NCBI RefSeq assembly: GCF_963675165.1
Contig: NC_087390.1
Span: 4,535,301-4,599,300 of the forward strand
Reading direction: 5' to 3'
DNA: 64,000 nucleotides
From: Halichondria panicea
Taxonomy: Eukaryota > Porifera > Demospongiae > Suberitida > Halichondriidae
In this document: positions 58,388 through 64,000 of the stretch, in pieces
How positions within the stretch are numbered: the stretch's first letter is position 1
Layout of the letters: each line of letters starts with the position of its first letter
Notes under the pieces: model-generated
The model's input: the letters and a program-made list of their open reading frames with translations, nothing else
What the model was told of the DNA's origin: nothing
Database searches by the model: none
Translations under genes and position numbers: made by a program

Positions 58388-58608
58388 TACCATATTACTA
58401 GAATGTTTTGTGAACATCAAACATTTGCAAACTTTGCGATGCTTGATCAATTCGCAACAATAAAATTCGCAAAACCTAAATTATTACTAGTAAATACACA
58501 CGATCCTTGCCAGAACGCAATAGTTAGATCGCAAAGAGTCAACTTTTCTGCTGATTTGGCTCATTCCGCAAAGGTTTTTCGCCAGAAAAATATTCTAGTA
58601 ATACGGTA
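58388..58608. mobile_element. MITE family B copy with both ends
   Basis: TACCATATTACTAGAATGTT and TATTCTAGTAATACGGTA are inverted ends of a 221-bp element, in the spacer between the divergent TRIM-like and beta-helix genes. Same family as 44202-44402 and 21705-21935. Confidence 0.8.
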
Positions 58609-58884
58609 TGGCTAACCTTTCTGCCAAATTACAGAGCAACAATTGCTTCAATTTCAAAATTCTAAAATGCTTACAACGGTGGTGTTTACTTTCATCAGCT
58701 CTGAAAGTATAATGGAATAAATAATGTTGAAAGAAAAACACACCTATAGTTATTGATACATTTTTGGCGATAGATATATAGTTATATAGCCAGGGGAAAA
58801 CAAGTATTCAGAACATTTATAACAGTTTGATACTCACAGCAAAAACTAGGAGATAGCTCTCTTACAGGTATAGCACTTACAATT

Positions 58885-61800
58885 ATGACTGCTATTGCAA
58901 CAATTCTTCTCATTTTGAGTATTCTGCTAGCAAGTGCTATATGTAGTTGCTCACTAACATACTGTGTGAGCGAAACTGGAAACTCAACAGTGTGTAGCCA
59001 GAAATGTTACCCTCTAATGTGGTTTGTGAACAGGACAGAGGAAATTGCAAATAATAGCGTCATACTTTTCCTACGTGGAAATCACAGTCTATATAGCAGA
59101 GGACACGATAAAGCTGTCTTGAACTTTTCTAACAAGCACAATTTGACGCTCAGAGGTGAAGGGACGGTTGACTATCATGGTAATCATTCGTCAGTGCTGT
59201 GTAAAGGGATTCAAAGTGCTTTTGTTTTTCAATTATCTACGAACATTCAAATTCATGAATTAACTTTCGAAAATTGTGGAGATATTACGATGAATACATC
59301 AGCTCTTTCATTCAATGCAACATCAAACATTTCACTGACACATGTGACTATTAGAGGAGCCATAGTATACAGTCTCACTGTACATGGTGTCTGCGGAGGA
59401 TATATTCAAATCTCAAATTCAATTTTTACACTTTTCAACAGCACAAAATCAGGCAATACTTTATTTTGGTTTGACTCAAAGACTTGTTTAAAATTGACAA
59501 CTTTGCTCATCACAAACTCAATATTTGCTTCTAGACAACATCAAATTGTAAGTCTAAACAAATACAATCAAAACAAAAGTGGCTTATATATTTGGATACA
59601 CCAACCAGCGGTAAAAGTTACCATTCAAAATGTGACTGCAATTAATGGCACGGCATACTACAATGGAGGAAATATCAAAATTGATATGATCACATTCAAG
59701 TCTAATCCCAGTAACGTACTGATAAGCGATTGCCACATTATGAATGGTCATGCACATGAAGGTGGAGGTGTTTACATAATGCTCTCAAATCAAAAAGAAA
59801 AACCTTCAAAGCTTGCTGAAGTCATTATAGTCAACACCACATTTAAAGGAAACAAAGCAGTCGAGTCAGGTGGAGCACTTCAACTACTAGCAAAGGAGAC
59901 GAGTGCAAAAATTAACATAACACTTTTCAGGTGCACGTTTCAACACAACGGCGCTAAAATTGGAGGAGCTACATTATTCAATGTTTGGAAAATGCCAATA
60001 TTTCTACAGCATTCGGCAGAGTCACAGATGCAAGTGACGTTTAATGAGTGCAATATGAGTTCAAATTACCTCATTTCATACCCTGATCAAGTCAATGATG
60101 ATGGCATTGTGTGCTTGAACACAGTACACAAAACAACCATTAGAAACACCTATTTTATCAATAACAACGGAACAGCTTTGTTGCTAGTGGAAAGTTCTGT
60201 TTTTTTCAAAGATCACGTTACCTTTCGTGACAACCATGCTGCGTATGGTGCTGCAATTCGACTTTGCGAAGTTTCAATGTTTTTTCTTCGCAAAGGCAGT
60301 AATGTTATTTTCGAGGGTAACAGTGCAACAATTGCCGGGGGAGCTATATATGCAGGAAACCAATGTCTTCAAAGAACTCCAACGTGTTTTTATCAACCAA
60401 TACTTACTTCACGCATAACTTTCAGTGAGCTCGCAAATGATATGTCTCTAAGCTTTCAAAACAACAGTGCAATGATTGCAGGAGATGCAATATACGGAGG
60501 TTCAGTAGAAAACTGTTATATTTACGATGCTGACAAGATAAATTCAATAAACGAAGGGCTCTACAATTCTGTATACCAGTGCATTTTCCATTTTTCTCCT
60601 CAAACAGTTTCAATGGTGACTTCTGATCCTGTTAGAGTGTGCATCTGCGATCCTCGAACAGGACAACCTAACTGTACTGTCAGCACTATAACACTGAGTG
60701 AAAAATTCCCAGGCGAGATATTTGACTTGAACTTAACAGCGGTGGGACAGGCACAAGGGACAGTTCCTGCACTGATAAACGTTAGTAGCTCATCTGCGAA
60801 AGTTGTGATAACAACTCTGTTTAACAACCTACCATTGACAACCAAGTGCCAAACAATTAACGTGGCAGTGTTTTCAAAACCAAATGTGACAGCAACTTTC
60901 AATATGTCTCTTGTGCAGATAAATCCAGTGAATGAACACTCCAACTACTATTATAAATCTGAGGTGAATATTAATGTACCGATTGCTGATTGTCCATGGA
61001 TTTTCCAGTTGAATACGACAACTAACACATGTGGCTGTCACAGTACTATACTTAAACATAACAGAAACAAAACAACAGAATGCAATATAACTAGTTTAAG
61101 TGTTCGAAAGACATGTAATATATGGATTAATTGCATTACGGAAACTGTAGAGAACAATTCAGTCAGTAGTGAAGCATGTAATGAAGTACAAGTTGGCACA
61201 GAATGTGAAAATTGCCACTGTAGTCACAACGATTGTCCTATTTTCACTCCATTCAACTTGTCCGACCAGTGCATTGATGGAAGGGAGGGACGACTGTGTG
61301 GCAGCTGCAAGGCAAACTACAGCTACTCACTTGGACCTCCAAAATGCGTTATCATCCAAGGTAACTGTACAGTAAGCCAATCAGTGTTGCTAGTTTTTGC
61401 TTTCCTTTTTGCTGGAATATTCCTGATCTCTTTCCTGGCCATCTTCAATTTCACCGTTGCCGAAGGAACTGTCACTGGGATCCTATTCTATGCAAACTGT
61501 GTCCATGCAAATAGTGAACTCTTCTATAATGGCAGTAAATTTTGTCAGATTGTAAGGGTGCTCATTTCGTGGCTTAACCTTGACTTGGGCTTTCAGGTAT
61601 GTTTCTTTAGTGGGATGACTGTTTACATTAAATTGTGGTTAGAATTTGGCTTCATCGCCTACCTGTTGTTTCTAGGAATATTGATAGTGCTTTTGAGTAG
61701 GAGGTTTGTTTGTTTCACAAAATTGATCGGTCGCAATGTTGTTCCTGTACTATCAACAGTTGTTATATTCGTATTTCCCAAACTCGTGAAAAATTCCCTC

Positions 61801-62571
61801 AAAGTGTTTCGCTGCTCAAGGGACAATTTTTATTCGTCGAAGTACCCTCAAATTCCACTTATATGGAGTGAAGATCAGACCATCGATTGCCTTCAAGGGA
61901 AACACATGATTCTATTTATACTTTCAGTGTTTTGTTTCACAACAGCTTTCTTGTACACACTGTGTTTACTCTCAATCCAGTGCCTAGAGCAAGGGTCTAG
62001 TTGGTATCCCCTGAGGTGGGTCAACAAACTGAGGCCGTTCTTTGATGCCAACACTGGTCCCTGCAGAGATAACTACAGATTCTGGCCGGGTCTCGTCTTA
62101 CTATTCAAACTTGTAGTATTTGTTAGTTCGATACTTTTGGATAACTACAACCGGTTAGTATTTCTGGCTGGCGTTTGCTTGTTTATGTTCTTCCTGATTT
62201 TCATATTTCCTCGTGGAGTTTACAAAAAGTGGCCACTAAATGTCATTGAATTTTCGATGTACGTTCTTTTAGGTTTAACAAGTGCTCTGATGATTGTCGA
62301 CAAACAAAAATCACGGAAAAGAAATGCTAAAACCTCCCTTACTATAGCTACTGGTTTATTCCTACTGGTAATGATCTATCACAGCTACAAAACAGTCAGT
62401 AAAACCAGATGTTGGAAAAAGATTGTCATTTGGATACGACAGAAAAGAGCACAAGCAAAACAAACAAACAATAAAGCAGTAGATGAATGTTCAGCATTGC
62501 TTAGGCCACAAAGGTTGACTCCAGCTACTCAATTCATAGATCTACGAGAACCACTCCTAGAAGATGACTAA
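58885..62571 (+). CDS. Giant beta-helix ectodomain protein with multi-pass membrane C-terminus
   Basis: Single exon, 1228 residues. An N-terminal signal peptide (about 1-20, LLILSILLASAI) is followed by CVSETGNSTVC and WFVNRTEEIANNSVI. Residues about 90-590 are parallel beta-helix (Pbh1-like), with recurrent GG[AG]-type turns (HEGGGVYIM, SGGALQLL, IGGATLF, AGGAIYAGN) and many N-glycosylation sites. A beta-sandwich-like part (about 600-700) follows, then a Cys-rich region (about 700-820, ending LCGSCKANYSYSLGPPKC). From residue 832 about 8-9 hydrophobic helices follow (near 832, 902, 926, 952, 1008, 1067, 1091, 1120, 1153). The C-terminal tail is short and charged. Start chosen at the ATG just before the signal peptide. 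The layout, a large adhesive ectodomain on a multi-pass base, resembles an adhesion-type receptor or channel, but I do not recognise a named family. A paralogue follows at 63065. Confidence 0.85.
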   Translation: MTAIATILLILSILLASAICSCSLTYCVSETGNSTVCSQKCYPLMWFVNRTEEIANNSVILFLRGNHSLYSRGHDKAVLNFSNKHNLTLRGEGTVDYHGNHSSVLCKGIQSAFVFQLSTNIQIHELTFENCGDITMNTSALSFNATSNISLTHVTIRGAIVYSLTVHGVCGGYIQISNSIFTLFNSTKSGNTLFWFDSKTCLKLTTLLITNSIFASRQHQIVSLNKYNQNKSGLYIWIHQPAVKVTIQNVTAINGTAYYNGGNIKIDMITFKSNPSNVLISDCHIMNGHAHEGGGVYIMLSNQKEKPSKLAEVIIVNTTFKGNKAVESGGALQLLAKETSAKINITLFRCTFQHNGAKIGGATLFNVWKMPIFLQHSAESQMQVTFNECNMSSNYLISYPDQVNDDGIVCLNTVHKTTIRNTYFINNNGTALLLVESSVFFKDHVTFRDNHAAYGAAIRLCEVSMFFLRKGSNVIFEGNSATIAGGAIYAGNQCLQRTPTCFYQPILTSRITFSELANDMSLSFQNNSAMIAGDAIYGGSVENCYIYDADKINSINEGLYNSVYQCIFHFSPQTVSMVTSDPVRVCICDPRTGQPNCTVSTITLSEKFPGEIFDLNLTAVGQAQGTVPALINVSSSSAKVVITTLFNNLPLTTKCQTINVAVFSKPNVTATFNMSLVQINPVNEHSNYYYKSEVNINVPIADCPWIFQLNTTTNTCGCHSTILKHNRNKTTECNITSLSVRKTCNIWINCITETVENNSVSSEACNEVQVGTECENCHCSHNDCPIFTPFNLSDQCIDGREGRLCGSCKANYSYSLGPPKCVIIQGNCTVSQSVLLVFAFLFAGIFLISFLAIFNFTVAEGTVTGILFYANCVHANSELFYNGSKFCQIVRVLISWLNLDLGFQVCFFSGMTVYIKLWLEFGFIAYLLFLGILIVLLSRRFVCFTKLIGRNVVPVLSTVVIFVFPKLVKNSLKVFRCSRDNFYSSKYPQIPLIWSEDQTIDCLQGKHMILFILSVFCFTTAFLYTLCLLSIQCLEQGSSWYPLRWVNKLRPFFDANTGPCRDNYRFWPGLVLLFKLVVFVSSILLDNYNRLVFLAGVCLFMFFLIFIFPRGVYKKWPLNVIEFSMYVLLGLTSALMIVDKQKSRKRNAKTSLTIATGLFLLVMIYHSYKTVSKTRCWKKIVIWIRQKRAQAKQTNNKAVDECSALLRPQRLTPATQFIDLREPLLEDD

Positions 62572-63064
62572 TATGTTATCACAATGTCACAGTCATTGAT
62601 TAGCATACATAATTATAACACATGCATACACGTAGCACAACTATTATACATGCAACTTATTCAATAACACATTTTATTATAATAAATATCTTGATGCATG
62701 TACACTGTAGAGTAGTGCATGTGCATAAAGTATAAATATAAGCAGTATAATAGTACGCCATTAGGAAATGAGGATAGAATTCTAACGACAAATGAAACAG
62801 GCTCCATACTATTGTGCCGTAAAGCTTATAATACCAGTATCTATACTGAATGTATACATAATTATAAATACACTTGTTTAAGCTGAAGTTATAGTATTCA
62901 CTCAGATAAAACTAACAGATAACCACCATATTTCTGTTTATGTTTCACACAATAAGAAACGATAAGAAACAACAGCATTCCATCAGTGCATTCACTTTTC
63001 ATGAAAAACTAGAGATAGTCCAGGTAGACAGACACAACTCAGCAAAGATCTACAGTATACAAAC
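62572..63064. other. Spacer between beta-helix paralogues, with poly(A) signal
   Basis: Non-coding. AATAAA at 62681-62686, 110 bp after the stop, is the likely poly(A) signal of the upstream gene. No further feature seen. Confidence 0.5.
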
Positions 63065-64000
63065 ATGCACGAAAGAAAAATTATTCTACTAGTTAGTCTC
63101 TTCCTAGTGATAGCTAGCTGCTCTCAGAGATATTGTGTATGTGAAACATGTAATCAAACATGTAACGAGAACCTTCACTGCAATCGATGTCATCCTCTCA
63201 TGTGGTTTGTGGAACACACACAGGTCATCCAAAACAATAGTGTGATTACATTTCTACCAGGAAATCATAGTCTAGACAGTACATCTGGAAGGAACAATGC
63301 TGTTTTGAAATTCTCACGAAAGAATGGTCTAAATTTGACAGGCAACAACACAGTTGATGCAGATGCTAGTACAGTGGTTTGCAAAGGCAACCGGACGGGA
63401 TTACATTTTCAATTGTCCACGAACATTCAAATTAAGAGATTACGCTTTATAAATTGTGGATTTTCGCTAGCCAATACATCAGCTCTCTCATTCATTAATT
63501 CAACAAACATATCAGTTTCTTACGTGTCCATCACACACAGCTGTACAAAGGTAGAGGGAGCTTTGCTTTGGTTTGACTCTCAGCAACTAAGTATCACTAA
63601 ACCATCAAATTTACTTATTGCGCACTCGATTTTCTCATTCCAAAAATGCAAGCAAAACGGGAAAGGCTTGTACTTGAGAATTCAAATACCAAAGATGAAT
63701 GTCACACTTCACAATGTCACAGTGATGAACGGTGCAGCAGAGCATGGAGGAAACATTGAGATATGCTTGCAAAGATTCATCGATAATCCAAGTAGAGTGG
63801 ACATTACAGATAGTACGATCTTGAGCGGAAAGGCAAAACATGGCGGAGGTATTTATTTGACCTTTGAAAAACACAATGAAGAGTACATTCAACACGAAAA
63901 CAGAACATTTGTAACATTCAGTAACACTACATTCGAAGGCAATTATGCAACAAAATCAGGTGGAGCACTTCGGTTGATGGCTAATGGTTTTACAATACAA
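63065..64000 (+). CDS. Beta-helix ectodomain protein, tandem paralogue (partial, runs off the window)
   Basis: An open frame of 312 codons from ATG 63065 to the window edge, with no stop. Signal peptide (IILLVSLFLVIASC) then YCVCETCNQTC, HPLMWFVEHTQVIQNNSVI, LPGNHSLDS, FQLSTNIQIKRLRFINCG, ANTSALSFINSTNISVSYVS, HGGGIYLTF and SGGALRLMA. These align throughout with the gene at 58885, which has HPLMWFVNR-type, FQLSTNIQIHELTFENCG and SGGALQLL at the same places. It has four extra Cys near the N-terminus. By homology it should continue for about 900 more residues into a membrane domain; this is not visible here. Confidence 0.88.
   Translation, partial: MHERKIILLVSLFLVIASCSQRYCVCETCNQTCNENLHCNRCHPLMWFVEHTQVIQNNSVITFLPGNHSLDSTSGRNNAVLKFSRKNGLNLTGNNTVDADASTVVCKGNRTGLHFQLSTNIQIKRLRFINCGFSLANTSALSFINSTNISVSYVSITHSCTKVEGALLWFDSQQLSITKPSNLLIAHSIFSFQKCKQNGKGLYLRIQIPKMNVTLHNVTVMNGAAEHGGNIEICLQRFIDNPSRVDITDSTILSGKAKHGGGIYLTFEKHNEEYIQHENRTFVTFSNTTFEGNYATKSGGALRLMANGFTIQ

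Overview
The window is animal (metazoan) nuclear DNA. It has many short introns with GT-AG borders, typical metazoan adhesion and receptor families (integrin beta, plexin-domain/TEM7, SRCR, Reeler, sushi, Calx-beta, ITIH C-terminal region, B-box/NHL, LRAT), and a dense load of small inverted-repeat DNA transposons. Gene content, compact genes and the AT-rich style (many TAATTATA blocks) point to a non-bilaterian, most likely a demosponge. That taxonomic call is inference; a cnidarian cannot be excluded from sequence alone. I see no prokaryotic features, CRISPR arrays, rRNA or tRNA.

Layout. 963-10039 (+): 3' part of an integrin beta-like gene, with its 5' half outside the window. 10312-20068 (+): a complete 12-exon plexin-domain-containing (TEM7/PLXDC) gene, 410 codons, with every exon phase resolved. 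20415-20615: decayed copy of the last exon of the gene found intact at 33245. 22106-23809 (+): type II membrane protein with one SRCR domain and a Cys-rich repeat tail. 24032-26164 (-): two LRAT-domain paralogues. 27010-27485 (-): inverted relic of a transporter gene. 27810-29369 (+): intronless POT/SLC15-like transporter. 32904-32975: decayed copy of the last PLXDC exon. 33245-45041 (-): a complete 17-exon secreted protein, Reeler + 8 sushi + Calx-beta + ITIH-type C-terminus, 1020 residues. A second POT transporter (35280-36830, +) is nested antisense in its last intron. 45369-48129 (+): piggyBac-type transposase with one intron full of minisatellite and one frameshift. 48130-55947: gene-poor, repeat-rich. 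55948-58259 (-): B-box/coiled-coil/NHL protein. 58885-62571 (+) and 63065 to the window end (+): tandem paralogues of a very large extracellular beta-helix protein; the first is complete and ends in a multi-pass membrane domain.

How the parts fit. PLXDC and the Reeler-sushi-ITIH gene were probably once convergent neighbours. The segment [PLXDC last exon - ITIH last exon - POT gene] appears twice, and each copy has kept a different functional half. This explains both exon relics and both transporter genes with a single tandem duplication. Nearly all intact genes encode cell-surface or secreted proteins (adhesion, matrix, recognition, transport), several of them in local tandem expansion.
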